From NCBI RefSeq assembly GCF_001908375.1, contig NZ_CP017241.1, forward strand, positions 2,545,001 to 2,609,000: 64,000 nt of DNA, given 5' to 3'. This stretch comes from Rhizobium etli 8C-3 (GTDB taxonomy: Bacteria; Pseudomonadota; Alphaproteobacteria; Rhizobiales; Rhizobiaceae). Positions within the stretch are counted from its first letter, which is position 1, and the number at the start of each line of letters is the position of its first letter. The translations under genes and the position numbers were made by a program. Under the pieces are notes generated by a model, which was not told the origin of the DNA, searched no databases, and saw only the letters and a list, made by a program, of their open reading frames with translations. This document shows positions 29,679 to 38,276 of the stretch, piece after piece.

Positions 29679-30476
29679 ATGCGCCGGATTTTGTTTGTTG
29701 TATTGCCATTGGCCATCATGTTGGCCGGCTGTACTTCATCGGGATACGATTATCTTGAAACCGCATCCATAAAACCGAAGACCCGATTCAAGGATACCGA
29801 CCCCCAGGATTTCGGGGAGAAGCATCCGCATCGGAACGAGGTTCACGGCATCGACATCTCCAAGTGGCAGGGCGACATCGATTGGCAGACGGTGAAGACC
29901 TCCGGCGTCGCCTTTGCCTTCATCAAGGCGACCGAGGGCAAGGACAGGTTCGACCCGCGCTTCAATGAATACTGGCAGCGCGCCCGCGCCGTCGGCATCC
30001 CGCATGCGCCCTATCATTTCTATTATTTCTGCTCGTCGGCCGATGAGCAGGCCGACTGGTTCATCCGCAACGTCCCGCGGGACTCGATGCGCCTGCCCCC
30101 GGTCCTGGACGTCGAATGGAACGGCGAATCGAAGACCTGCCGCTTTCGGCCGGACCCGGCGACCGTCCGCGCTCAGATGCAGCGCTTCATGGACCGCCTC
30201 GAAGCCTATTACGGCAAGCGGCCGATCATCTATACATCGGTCGATTTCCACCGCGACAATCTGCAGGGTTATTTCCAGGACTATCACTTCTGGGTCCGCT
30301 CGGTGGCCAAGCACCCGGAAGTCACCTATGCCGACCGCCGCTGGGCCTTCTGGCAGTACACGTCGACCGGCGTGATCCCCGGCATTAAAGGCCCCGCCGA
30401 CATCAATGTGTTCGCGGGCTCCTCAAAGAACTGGACCAACTGGGTGGCTTCCGTTTCTAAGGACAAGAATTCTTAG
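29679..30476 (+). CDS. GH25 lysozyme-family lipoprotein
   Basis: A 265-residue N,O-diacetylmuramidase-type glycoside hydrolase with a lipobox ending IMLAGC (Cys18). HGIDISKWQGDIDW and PPVLDVEWNGE supply the Asp and Glu of the active site on the typical (beta/alpha) barrel; GKRPIIYTSVDFHRDNL and RRWAFWQYTSTGVIPGI follow in family order. It would cleave the beta-1,4 MurNAc-GlcNAc bond in the periplasm. The ATG at 29679 is chosen because the signal sequence MRRILFVVLPLAIML starts there. Confidence 0.9.
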   Translation: MRRILFVVLPLAIMLAGCTSSGYDYLETASIKPKTRFKDTDPQDFGEKHPHRNEVHGIDISKWQGDIDWQTVKTSGVAFAFIKATEGKDRFDPRFNEYWQRARAVGIPHAPYHFYYFCSSADEQADWFIRNVPRDSMRLPPVLDVEWNGESKTCRFRPDPATVRAQMQRFMDRLEAYYGKRPIIYTSVDFHRDNLQGYFQDYHFWVRSVAKHPEVTYADRRWAFWQYTSTGVIPGIKGPADINVFAGSSKNWTNWVASVSKDKNS

Positions 30477-30556
30477 TAACGTCCGCCGATCTTTCTTGCT
30501 TCCGTCACATTCATCTGTGAAAGCAACGGACATATTTCGGATATAAGGACGATCTC

Positions 30557-31810
30557 ATGCACCGCTCGCTCGCAAGCCGCTCTGCACTTGCTCTCTTGTT
30601 TGCAATCACCGCGGCAACCACGGCGCTGGCTCAGCAGCAGGCAATGGCGCCGGCGGCCTCCCCTCCACCAGCCGCAACGCCTCAGGCTCCTCCCGTGGCT
30701 TGCGCCGGCGACCTTGCCGAATTTCTGGCGGGCGTAAAGGCCGATGCGATCGCCGCCGGCGCTTCGGCCGAAGCTGCCGACAAGGCGCTCGCCGGTGCGC
30801 AGATCGATCCGAAGGTTCTTAGCCGGGACCGCGCGCAGGGCGTTTTCAAGCAGACCTTCCTTGAGTTTTCCCAGCGTACCGTCAGTCAGGCCCGTCTCGA
30901 TATCGGCCGCCAGAAGCTGAAACAGTTCGCAGACGTCTTTGCCAGGGCCGAGCAGGACTATGGCGTCGCCCCGGGCGTCATCACCGCCTTCTGGGCAATG
31001 GAAACGGACTTCGGCGCGGTTCAGGGCGATTTCAATACGCGCAACGCGCTCGTCACGCTGGCGCATGACTGCCGCCGCCCCGAACTCTTCCGCCCGCAAT
31101 TGATCGCGCTCATCGAAATGGTCCAGCACGGCGACCTTGACCCGGCGACCAATACCGGCGCATGGGCGGGCGAAATCGGCCAGGTGCAGATGCTTCCGCG
31201 CGACATCGTCGCATACGGCATGGATGGCGACGGCGATGGCCATGTGCGGCTGAAGGAGAGCGGCGCGGACGCAATCCTGACGGCTGCTAAGTTCATCCAG
31301 CATCTCGGCTTCAAGCGCGGCCAGCCCTGGCTGCAGGAAGTCACCTTGCCAGAAAATCTTCCCTGGGAAAAATCGGGTCTCGGCGGCACCATGACGGCGG
31401 GCGAGTGGTTCGCGCTCGGTGTCCAACCGCGTGACGGCAACACCAGCTTCGGCAATCTGGAGGGTGACCTCGTTCTTCCGCAAGGCCGTCACGGACCGGC
31501 CTTTATCGCCTATCCGAACTTCAAGATCTATCTCGAGTGGAACAAGTCATTCATCTACACGACCTCGGCCGCATATTTCGCCACCCGCTTTGGCGGTGCG
31601 CAGCCTTATCTCAAGGGGACACCGGAACAGGGCCTTGCGAATGACCAGATGAAGCAGTTGCAGACCAAGCTGCAGTCTAAGGGCCACGATGTCGGCCAGA
31701 TAGACGGCATCCTGGGTTCCGGCACGCGTGTCGCGATTCAGAGGGAGCAGCAGCGTCTCGGAATGCCGGCCGATGGCTGGGCGACGCCCGGCCTGCTCGG
31801 CGCGCTCTGA
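30557..31810 (+). CDS. MltB-type lytic murein transglycosylase with PG-binding domain
   Basis: A 417-residue periplasmic enzyme. It has a signal peptide ending at ALA-QQQ, a Pro/Ala-rich linker, then the SLT_2 (MltB) catalytic domain with GVITAFWAMETDFGAVQGDFNTRNALVTLA holding the catalytic Glu, and GAWAGEIGQVQMLPRDIVAYG. The last 65 residues form a PG_binding_1 domain (LQTKLQSKGHDVGQIDGILGSGTRVAIQREQQRLGMPADG). It makes 1,6-anhydro-muropeptides. It lies 80 bases after the GH25 gene on the same strand. Confidence 0.92.
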   Translation: MHRSLASRSALALLFAITAATTALAQQQAMAPAASPPPAATPQAPPVACAGDLAEFLAGVKADAIAAGASAEAADKALAGAQIDPKVLSRDRAQGVFKQTFLEFSQRTVSQARLDIGRQKLKQFADVFARAEQDYGVAPGVITAFWAMETDFGAVQGDFNTRNALVTLAHDCRRPELFRPQLIALIEMVQHGDLDPATNTGAWAGEIGQVQMLPRDIVAYGMDGDGDGHVRLKESGADAILTAAKFIQHLGFKRGQPWLQEVTLPENLPWEKSGLGGTMTAGEWFALGVQPRDGNTSFGNLEGDLVLPQGRHGPAFIAYPNFKIYLEWNKSFIYTTSAAYFATRFGGAQPYLKGTPEQGLANDQMKQLQTKLQSKGHDVGQIDGILGSGTRVAIQREQQRLGMPADGWATPGLLGAL

Positions 31811-31844
31811 CCAGTTGATTTTCGTAAAGACCGCGCAATTCGAT

Positions 31845-31870
31845 CGCGCCCCGGAACATGACGGGGCGCG
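31845..31870 (+). terminator. Hairpin after the MltB-like gene
   Basis: CGCGCCCCG (31845-31853) pairs with CGGGGCGCG (31862-31870), then GTTTCGATTT. The strong GC stem 35 bases after the stop codon fits a terminator with a broken T tract. Confidence 0.55.
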
Positions 31871-31950
31871 GTTTCGATTTCCCGCGTTATATCAAATGGT
31901 TCCGGTCATGCCTTTATGTCGCCGTCACCGTTAACGGGCAATCGCCCAAT

Positions 31951-31965
31951 TTAACGCACGGTTAA
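31951..31965 (+). promoter_or_regulatory. Perfect CtrA-type box TTAA-N7-TTAA
   Basis: TTAA-CGCACGG-TTAA matches the CtrA consensus without mismatch, in AT-rich DNA about 165 bases upstream of a 25-codon reading frame. A further TTAACG occurs at 31931 and again at 32111. Binding is inferred from pattern only. Confidence 0.45.
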
Positions 31966-32129
31966 AATGTGTGAACAAATTTTCGTTCCAATTTAGCACT
32001 TCGTTTCAATCGCTTAGCTGATCAGAACTCGGCTCATCCGCAGTTCGCCGCTGCGCTGCAGCATAGAAACCGCTTTCCACGCGACACAATTCAGACATAT
32101 TATATGCCGGTTAACGCGAGGAGGCAGAC

Positions 32130-32207
32130 ATGGGTATCACACGATCCTTGAATGTCCTGTTGGTCAGTGCAGCGTTCGCGTTCGTCTTGTCCATGCTCTT
32201 TATTTGA
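32130..32207 (+). CDS. 25-residue single-helix membrane peptide
   Basis: ATG at 32130 is preceded by a textbook GAGGAGG with good spacing. The peptide starts MGITRSLNVLLV and ends FVLSMLFI; residues 7-25 are uninterruptedly hydrophobic, preceded by an Arg, so it would insert as one membrane helix. A bidirectional terminator follows 63 bases later, making a compact transcript of its own. Function unknown; such short hydrophobic proteins are usually missed by annotation. The alternative is a leader peptide with no downstream gene, which I consider less likely. Confidence 0.6.
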   Translation: MGITRSLNVLLVSAAFAFVLSMLFI

Positions 32208-32270
32208 GCGGTCGGCGAACCCTATGACTGGAATACCTAGCTCCTGACAAGCTAACAGTTCAGCCAATTA

Positions 32271-32306
32271 AAAAGCGCATGTCACCGCCAGACATGCGCT
32301 TTTTTA
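32271..32306. terminator. Bidirectional terminator between small peptide gene and metF
   Basis: AAAAGCGCATGTC at 32271-32283 pairs with GACATGCGCTTTT at 32291-32303 around a seven-base loop, with T-rich DNA on one side and A-rich on the other. It serves the plus-strand small peptide and the minus-strand metF transcript. Confidence 0.85.
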
Positions 32307-32329
32307 TTGGATGCCGATTGCCGGTGCCC

Positions 32330-33232
32330 TCAGGCAGCCGCGCCCGCTGCCCTCTTTGCGCCCTCTCGCCTGAGGCCGAGATTGGTGAGGACGGCTGAAA
32401 CCAACGGCGAGCGGTTCATCGTATAGAGATGAAACTCGTTTAACCCGCGGCGAACGAGATCCTCGATCTGCTCGACGGCGACATCAACGGCAACCTTGGC
32501 CCGCTCCTCCACCTTGTCGTCGAGACCGGCAAAGCGCTCATCGAGAAAGGCCGGGATCACCGTGCCGCATGCGCTGGCAAATCGTTTCAGCTGCGTCAGG
32601 TTCTGGATCGGCATGATGCCGGGCACGATCGGAATTTTGACGCCAGAGCGCCGCACCTTCTCCAGGTAGCGCTCGAAGTTGTCGTTATCGAAGAAGAATT
32701 GCGTCAATGCGCGGTCCGCGCCGTTGTCGGCCTTTCGCTTCAGCATGTCGATATCGGCCGCCACGTCCAGGCTCTCCGGATGCTTCTCCGGATAGGCGGA
32801 CACCGAAATCTCGAAATCGCCGATTTCGCGAAGGCCGGCCACCAGTTCGGCCGCATTGGCGTAGCCGCCCGGATGAGGCTCGTAAGGCACCCCTGCCCCG
32901 CCCGGCGCATCGCCGCGCAGCGCCACGAAGTGCTTCACGCCGGCCTTGCGGAAATGGTCGATCACCTGGTGCGTCTCTTCCTTCGTGGCGCCCACGCAGG
33001 TGAGATGCGACGCCGTCGCAAGCGGCGTCTCGTTGAGGAACCGCGTCACGGCCGTCAGCGTCGGCGCCTTTGTGGTGCCCCCGGCGCCATAGGTCACCGA
33101 GACGAAATCCGGATCCCAGTCCTGCAGCTCGGCCACCGTCTTCCAGAGCTGGCCTTCCATCTCCTCCGACTTCGGCGGGAAAAATTCGAAGGAAATGCCG
33201 ATATTGCGGCGGTCTCCGGTGTTCAAAGCCAT
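32330..33232 (-). CDS. metF: 5,10-methylenetetrahydrofolate reductase
   Basis: Reduces methylene-THF to 5-methyl-THF with FAD and NAD(P)H, supplying the methyl group for methionine. The 300-residue sequence has ISFEFFPPKSEEMEGQLW at the start (catalytic Glu), FVSVTYGAGGTTKAPTL, LTCVGATKEE, FVALRGDAPGGAG and QFFFDNDNFERYLEKVR. The ATG at 33232 lies one base from the stop of the upstream regulator gene, so the two are co-transcribed. Ends before a bidirectional terminator. Confidence 0.95.
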   Translation of the reverse strand: MALNTGDRRNIGISFEFFPPKSEEMEGQLWKTVAELQDWDPDFVSVTYGAGGTTKAPTLTAVTRFLNETPLATASHLTCVGATKEETHQVIDHFRKAGVKHFVALRGDAPGGAGVPYEPHPGGYANAAELVAGLREIGDFEISVSAYPEKHPESLDVAADIDMLKRKADNGADRALTQFFFDNDNFERYLEKVRRSGVKIPIVPGIMPIQNLTQLKRFASACGTVIPAFLDERFAGLDDKVEERAKVAVDVAVEQIEDLVRRGLNEFHLYTMNRSPLVSAVLTNLGLRREGAKRAAGAAA

Positions 33233-33233
33233 A

Positions 33234-34250
33234 TCATACCTCCCCGGCCAATACTGTTTCGGCGCCTTCGGATGCAATGAGGCGCCTGGGATCGCGCGCA
33301 AGCCAGATCGTGACTGTAAGCCCCTTCTCGCCCGGCTGACCCGGATGTAGATCGACGGCCTGCTCCACGTCGAGCCCCGTCCTGCGCAGCCAGTCGGTCA
33401 TCGACTGATGCGAGAAACCAAGGCGGACGTGCGCGTGCTCGTCGCGAAGATATTCAAGCCCATGCGGCGCAAGATCGATGACCATGAGACGCCCACCAGG
33501 TGCCAGCATCCTCGCCGCCTCGGCAATCGCGATTTCCGGCTGATCGAAGAAGTGCAGCACCTGATGAATGGTGACGAGATCGAAATCCTGCCCCTCGAAC
33601 GGCAGGTTCAGGATGTCGGCATGCCGCACCGATGCCTTGGTGATGCCTGCCCTGTCGAGATTGGCGCGGGCGACACTCAGCATGTCGCGGCTGGCATCGA
33701 CGCCGATCGCCCGGCGATAGAGGCCGCAAAGCAGCTCGAGCATGCGGCCGGTCCCCGTGCCGAGATCAAGCAGCGAATGGACCGGCTGGTCACCGAGGAG
33801 CTTGATGACCGCGGCATCCACCTCTTCGTCGGCGGCATGCAGGCGCCGAAGCTCGTCCCATTCAGCGGCATTGCGACTGAAATAGGCCTGCGCCCGCTCT
33901 GCCCTCTGACGCTTCACGGCTAAAAGCCGCTCGCCATCGCGCAAGAACACCGGATCGTTCTGGGAAGCGTGTGTCAGCAGAAGGCGCACCAGCGCCGCCG
34001 CCTTGCCATCCTGCCTCAGCCGGAAATAGGCCCAGGCGCCTTCCTGATAGCGATCGATGAGGTCGGCCTCACCGAGCAGCTTCAGATGCCGGGAGATGCG
34101 CGGCTGCGACTGTCCGAGGATTTCCGTAAGATCGGTCACCGTCAGGTCGCCGGCGGCAAGAAGCGCCAGAAGCCGCAGACGCGTCGGCTCACCGGCCGCC
34201 TTCAAGACGTCCACCAGCCCATCCAATCCAAGCTTCACAGCTTCAGCCAT
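33234..34250 (-). CDS. ArsR-type regulator fused to a SAM-dependent methyltransferase domain
   Basis: A 338-residue two-domain protein. Residues 1-95 form an ArsR winged helix (GEPTRLRLLALLAAGDLTVTDLTEILGQSQPRISRHLKLL) without the metal-binding Cys pair of ArsR itself. Residues 120-330 form a class I methyltransferase domain with motif I LLDLGTGTGRM (161-171), GVDASRDMLSVARANL and FDLVTIHQVLHFFDQPE. Its coupling to metF suggests that the C-terminal domain senses SAM or SAH and controls methionine-cycle genes. This is inference; I recall similar regulators named SamR/SahR. ATG 34250 is preceded by a 22-base palindrome that is probably its own operator. Confidence 0.85.
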   Translation of the reverse strand: MAEAVKLGLDGLVDVLKAAGEPTRLRLLALLAAGDLTVTDLTEILGQSQPRISRHLKLLGEADLIDRYQEGAWAYFRLRQDGKAAALVRLLLTHASQNDPVFLRDGERLLAVKRQRAERAQAYFSRNAAEWDELRRLHAADEEVDAAVIKLLGDQPVHSLLDLGTGTGRMLELLCGLYRRAIGVDASRDMLSVARANLDRAGITKASVRHADILNLPFEGQDFDLVTIHQVLHFFDQPEIAIAEAARMLAPGGRLMVIDLAPHGLEYLRDEHAHVRLGFSHQSMTDWLRRTGLDVEQAVDLHPGQPGEKGLTVTIWLARDPRRLIASEGAETVLAGEV

Positions 34251-34266
34251 ATTCCGACCCAATCAA

Positions 34267-34288
34267 CATATAAAGATATCTTTATGTG
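34267..34288. promoter_or_regulatory. Palindromic operator upstream of the ArsR-methyltransferase/metF operon
   Basis: ATAAAGATATCTTTAT (34270-34285) is a perfect 16-base palindrome; it extends to CA/TG ends at 34267-34288 with one mismatched pair. It ends 16 bases before the regulator ATG, ideal for autorepression by a dimeric winged-helix protein. Confidence 0.7.
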
Positions 34289-34364
34289 ATTTGAGGAGAC
34301 ATGGCAAGCCGGAATCCTCTCTGTTCACGAAATTCACTGGTCTGAAAGCGACCGACAAAAACAC

Positions 34365-34386
34365 AAAACCCCGGCGATTGCCGGGG
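34365..34386 (-). terminator. Intrinsic terminator after ettA
   Basis: CCCCGGC (34369-34375) pairs with GCCGGGG (34380-34386) around GATT; on the minus strand it is followed by TTTTGTGTTTTTG. It lies 30 bases after the ettA stop codon. Confidence 0.85.
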
Positions 34387-34415
34387 CTTCTGATCTAATG
34401 GCTCGTCGCTGACGT

Positions 34416-36065
34416 TCAGCGCGTCAGGCGCTTGTAGGTCACCCGCTTCGGATTGACCGAATCCGCGCCGAGGCGACGCATCTTGTCCTGCTCGTAGTCT
34501 TCGAAGTTGCCTTCGAACCATTCGACATGGCTGTCGCCCTCGAAGGCGAGGATATGCGTTGCAAGCCGGTCGAGGAACATGCGGTCGTGGCTGATGATAA
34601 CAGCGCAGCCCGCGAAGTTTTCGAGCGCGTCCTCAAGCGCCGCCAGCGTTTCCGTATCGAGATCGTTGGTCGGTTCGTCGAGCAGGATGACGTTGCCGCC
34701 GGCCTTCAGCATCTTGGCAAGATGGACGCGGTTGCGCTGGCCGCCGGAAAGCGTGCCGACCTTCTGCTGCTGGTCGCCGCCCTTGAAGTTGAAGGCGCCG
34801 CAATAGGCGCGCGAATTCACTTCGTGCTTGCCGAGCTTGATGATGTCGTTGCCGCTGGAGATCTCTTCCCAGACGGTCTTGTTGCCGTTGAGCGCATCCC
34901 GGCTCTGGTCGACATAGCCGAGATCGACGGTATCGCCGATGCGGATTTCACCACTGTCCGGCTTTTCCTGGCCCGTGATCATGCGGAAAAGCGTCGTCTT
35001 GCCGGCACCGTTAGGGCCGATGACGCCGACGATGCCGCCGGGGGGCAGCTTGAAGCTCAGGTTCTCGATCAGGACGGTATCGCCGTATCCCTTGGTGAGA
35101 TTCTCCGCCTCGATGACGACCTGACCGAGACGTTCACCGACCGGGATGACGATCTGGGAGTCGCCCGGACGACGGTCGGCGGCTGCCGCCACCAGTTCGT
35201 CATAGGCGCGGATACGCGCCTTCGACTTTGCCTGACGCGCTTTCGGACTTGACGCAATCCATTCCTGCTCACGAGACAGAGCCTTCTGGCGGGAGGCCTC
35301 TTCGCGGCCCTCCTGCTGCATGCGCTTGGCCTTCGCCTGCAGATAAGCCGAATAATTTCCCTCGTAGGGAATGCCGCGGCCGCGGTCGAGCTCGAGGATC
35401 CAGCCGGTGACATTGTCCAGAAAGTAGCGGTCGTGGGTGATCATCAGCACGGAACCTGGATATTCGCGCAAGTGCTTTTCGAGCCAGGCGATCGTCTCGG
35501 CATCGAGATGGTTCGTCGGTTCATCGAGAAGCAGCAGATCCGGCTGGGCAAGCAGCAGGCGGCAGAGCGCCACGCGGCGCTTTTCGCCGCCCGAAAGATT
35601 GTCGACTGAAGCATCGCCCGGGGGGCAGCGCAGCGCGTCCATCGCCATTTCGACCTGGCTTTCCAGGTCCCAGAGGTTCTGGCTGTCGATAATGTCCTGG
35701 AGCTTCGCCCCCTCTTCCGCCGTCTCGTCGGAATAGTTCATCATCAGTTCGTTGTAGCGGTCGAGGATCGCCTTTTTGGAAGCCACACCTTCCATGACGT
35801 TTTCGAGCACCGTCTTCGACGCGTCGAGCTGCGGCTCCTGCGCCAGGTAGCCGAGCGTTGCGCCTTCGGCGAGCCAGGCTTCCCCGGTATATTCCTTGTC
35901 GAGACCGGCCATGATGCGCAGAACGGTGGACTTACCGGCGCCGTTCGGGCCGAGGATACCGATCTTGGCATCGGGGTAGAAGGAAAGGTGGATGTTCTCC
36001 AGCACCTTCTTGTTGCCATAGGCCTTGTTGAGGCCGGCCATATGATAGATGAACTGACGTGCCAT
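34416..36065 (-). CDS. ettA: Energy-dependent translational throttle protein EttA (ABC-F)
   Basis: A 549-residue cytoplasmic ABC-F ATPase that binds the ribosomal E site and gates entry into elongation according to ATP/ADP. It has two ABC domains without membrane helices: Walker [10 protein letters not shown] and GPNGAGKTT, signature motifs [15 protein letters not shown] and [15 protein letters not shown], and Walker B segments [11 protein letters not shown] and [11 protein letters not shown]. The arginine-rich linker with [11 protein letters not shown] lies between them. The N-terminus [25 protein letters not shown] fixes the ATG at 36065. Confidence 0.94.
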   Translation of the reverse strand: MARQFIYHMAGLNKAYGNKKVLENIHLSFYPDAKIGILGPNGAGKSTVLRIMAGLDKEYTGEAWLAEGATLGYLAQEPQLDASKTVLENVMEGVASKKAILDRYNELMMNYSDETAEEGAKLQDIIDSQNLWDLESQVEMAMDALRCPPGDASVDNLSGGEKRRVALCRLLLAQPDLLLLDEPTNHLDAETIAWLEKHLREYPGSVLMITHDRYFLDNVTGWILELDRGRGIPYEGNYSAYLQAKAKRMQQEGREEASRQKALSREQEWIASSPKARQAKSKARIRAYDELVAAAADRRPGDSQIVIPVGERLGQVVIEAENLTKGYGDTVLIENLSFKLPPGGIVGVIGPNGAGKTTLFRMITGQEKPDSGEIRIGDTVDLGYVDQSRDALNGNKTVWEEISSGNDIIKLGKHEVNSRAYCGAFNFKGGDQQQKVGTLSGGQRNRVHLAKMLKAGGNVILLDEPTNDLDTETLAALEDALENFAGCAVIISHDRMFLDRLATHILAFEGDSHVEWFEGNFEDYEQDKMRRLGADSVNPKRVTYKRLTR

Positions 36066-36250
36066 TATACGCTGCTCCGGGCGGAAACTTTGAAAACCGT
36101 GGCCGCTATGTAGGCGAAAGCCGGCTTTCGGGCAACGCCGAAACCGGTTTTGTGAACGGCAATCGATTTGGCTGCGTTCGAAAAACAAGACAACGCAGGG
36201 ATTTCCTCGTTGCCGTCAGGCTTTCCGCCCAGTCGCATGAAACAGACGGC

Positions 36251-36370
36251 CTATGGCAGACGTGAAGCCGGCCACGACTTCGAACACCAGCTGGTGACGA
36301 ATTCGGCCTCGTATCCGTCCGAGTATCTCTGGTAGGCCTCCCCGACGCTTCCGAAGTCATAAAGCCGCAT
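36251..36370 (-). CDS. Possible 39-residue small protein or frameshifted remnant
   Basis: In the ettA-RNase T2 gap the minus strand encodes MRLYDFGSVGEAYQRYSDGY and then EAEFVTSWCSKSWPASRLP, a plausible compositional mix. In a neighbouring frame just upstream, MDRAQLEQEWEKK reads well and stops being protein-like at this point, so the original product may have joined the two before a frameshift. No family recognised. Confidence 0.3.
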   Translation of the reverse strand: MRLYDFGSVGEAYQRYSDGYEAEFVTSWCSKSWPASRLP

Positions 36371-36423
36371 TTCTTTTCCCACTCTTGTTCGAGCTGCGCT
36401 CGATCCATCCGTGCGATGAACTC

Positions 36424-37158
36424 TCAGAACCCCGCAGCGTCGACAACGCCTTCGTCGCAGCCGAAGGAGGTGCGGCCGGCGTCTTGCATGAGTTTCGCAA
36501 GGCCAGCGCCGGCGCCGACAACCGAGCCCGCGTCCTCCGACAGCCCGATCGTCAGCTCGGCGATGACACGCACGTCGCCTGCGCGCCGGCAGTTCATCTT
36601 CACACGCTCGCCTGCACCTGCACCGAAGCTCTTGTCGAAAGCCGCCTTGATCTGATCGGCATTGACCTTCTTGCCGACATTTGCGGCAAAGAGATCGCGA
36701 ACGGCCGAGCCGTTGAGGTCATCGATCAGGCGGATCGCCACGTTGAAATAATCGTCGGCGCTCATCTTCGTGCAGGTGCCGTGCTTCGTCCATTCATGCC
36801 GCTCAAGGCCCGATTGCGATCCGGGCATGGCCCTCGCAAGGGCTGACGCATTCTCGATCGTCAGCTTGACTTCCGGCAGCCTTTTCCAATCCCCGTCTTT
36901 ATCGACTGCCTGCAGCTCCTTCGGTACACCGCAGTAATTCTGCCGCAGCGGCCAAAGGCCGTGGAGCGAAAAATTCGTCGCGTCGAAACGGTCCTTCGTC
37001 TGGGTCCTGCATTCCGGCTTCCTTTGGTTTACCTGGCAGAATGCCGGCTGCCAACTTGCAGCAAGGATGAAGCGCGTGCCCTCATCCTGAGCAACCGCAA
37101 AGCCGGCCATGACGGTCGACAGAACAAACGCCACCAAACGCACAAACACCCTGCTCAT
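36424..37158 (-). CDS. Secreted ribonuclease T2 family protein
   Basis: A 244-residue protein with a signal peptide (FVRLVAFVLSTVMAGFAVAQ) and both conserved active-site segments of RNase T2: FSLHGLWP at 63-70 and ERHEWTKHGTC at 118-128, each with a catalytic His. Six or more cysteines fit disulfides in the periplasm. The family cleaves single-stranded RNA through 2',3'-cyclic phosphates; E. coli RNase I is the model. The ATG at 37158 is selected for the signal peptide. It stands alone on the minus strand. Confidence 0.92.
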   Translation of the reverse strand: MSRVFVRLVAFVLSTVMAGFAVAQDEGTRFILAASWQPAFCQVNQRKPECRTQTKDRFDATNFSLHGLWPLRQNYCGVPKELQAVDKDGDWKRLPEVKLTIENASALARAMPGSQSGLERHEWTKHGTCTKMSADDYFNVAIRLIDDLNGSAVRDLFAANVGKKVNADQIKAAFDKSFGAGAGERVKMNCRRAGDVRVIAELTIGLSEDAGSVVGAGAGLAKLMQDAGRTSFGCDEGVVDAAGF

Positions 37159-37307
37159 CGCAACTCCCGCAGACAGAACAATTCGCGAACGAATAGACCC
37201 GAAGCCCGAGGTAGTGCAACCCGGACTCGCAGGAAATTCCACAGCAAACATGCGTCAGGATGTTGCATTTGGCCCGCGATCTGCTCTTTTGCAGCGGGAG
37301 GATGGAA

Positions 37308-38276
37308 ATGTTTTCGAAAACACAATGGCTTAAGGCGCCTGAGGCGACGCTCGCCTTTCATCATGAGGCGGCCTGCGGCCGTCCGCGGGGCATCCTGCTG
37401 ATCTCCCACGGACTTGCTGAACATTCCAGGCGCTACGCACGCTTCGCCAAGGCAATGGCCGCACGCGGCTATCATGTCTATGCCCACGACCACCGCGGCC
37501 ACGGCGAAACCGTGGCCAACGGCGCGCCGATCGGCCAATTCGCCCGGCGCAACGGTATGCAGCAGGTCCTTGCCGACACGGTCGCCATGCGCGACTATGC
37601 TGCAAGATTTCATCCGAACCTTCCCGTGATCCTCTTCGGCCACTCCATGGGCGGGCTGATCGCCCTCAATGTTGCGGTGACCTATCCGGAAAAGTTTGAT
37701 GCCGTGGCCGTGTGGAATTCGAATTTCGCTGTCGGTCTGACAGGCAGGGCCGCGCAAGCCATCCTGCTTGCCGAGAAAGCCCTTAAGGGTTCCGACGTTC
37801 CGAGCGCCCTCATGCCGAAGCTCACCTTCGACGTCTGGGGCAAATCCATTCCCGGCCACCGGACTGCATTTGACTGGCTCTCGCGCGATCCGGCCGAAGT
37901 CGACAAATATATCGCCGATCCGCTCTGCGGCTTCGATGCTTCCGTTTCTCTCTGGCTCGATATTATTCAACTCACCTTTCGCGCGCCGCAGAAGCGGCAC
38001 CTCGAGAGGCTGCGAAAGAATCTGCCGATCCATCTCGTCGGCGGCGGAAAGGATCCGGCGACCGATGGCGGAAAAGCCGTGATGTGGCTGTCAAACCATT
38101 TGAAACAGCATGGTTTCTCCCGTATCACCACCGAAATATATCAGGACAAGCGGCACGAGACTCTGAACGAGATCGGCGCCGAAGCGGCGATTTCGGCGTT
38201 TGCCGATTGGTGCGACTGCGCAACCGCAAGCCCCGACGAGCGGACCGGAAATGAACAGTGCGATAACAAAGAATAG
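37308..38276 (+). CDS. Alpha/beta hydrolase, monoacylglycerol-lipase/lysophospholipase type
   Basis: A 322-residue serine hydrolase. ILLISHGLAEHSRRYARFAKAMAARGYHVYAHDHRGHGET is the oxyanion-hole half of the family; GHSMGG at 111-116 holds the nucleophile Ser113; Asp in GGGKDPATDGG and His in DKRHETLNE complete the triad. GGGAGG six bases upstream selects the ATG at 37308 over another two codons earlier. The substrate is probably an acylglycerol or other ester. Its 3' end overlaps the next gene by 26 bases, implying an operon. Confidence 0.85.
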   Translation: MFSKTQWLKAPEATLAFHHEAACGRPRGILLISHGLAEHSRRYARFAKAMAARGYHVYAHDHRGHGETVANGAPIGQFARRNGMQQVLADTVAMRDYAARFHPNLPVILFGHSMGGLIALNVAVTYPEKFDAVAVWNSNFAVGLTGRAAQAILLAEKALKGSDVPSALMPKLTFDVWGKSIPGHRTAFDWLSRDPAEVDKYIADPLCGFDASVSLWLDIIQLTFRAPQKRHLERLRKNLPIHLVGGGKDPATDGGKAVMWLSNHLKQHGFSRITTEIYQDKRHETLNEIGAEAAISAFADWCDCATASPDERTGNEQCDNKE

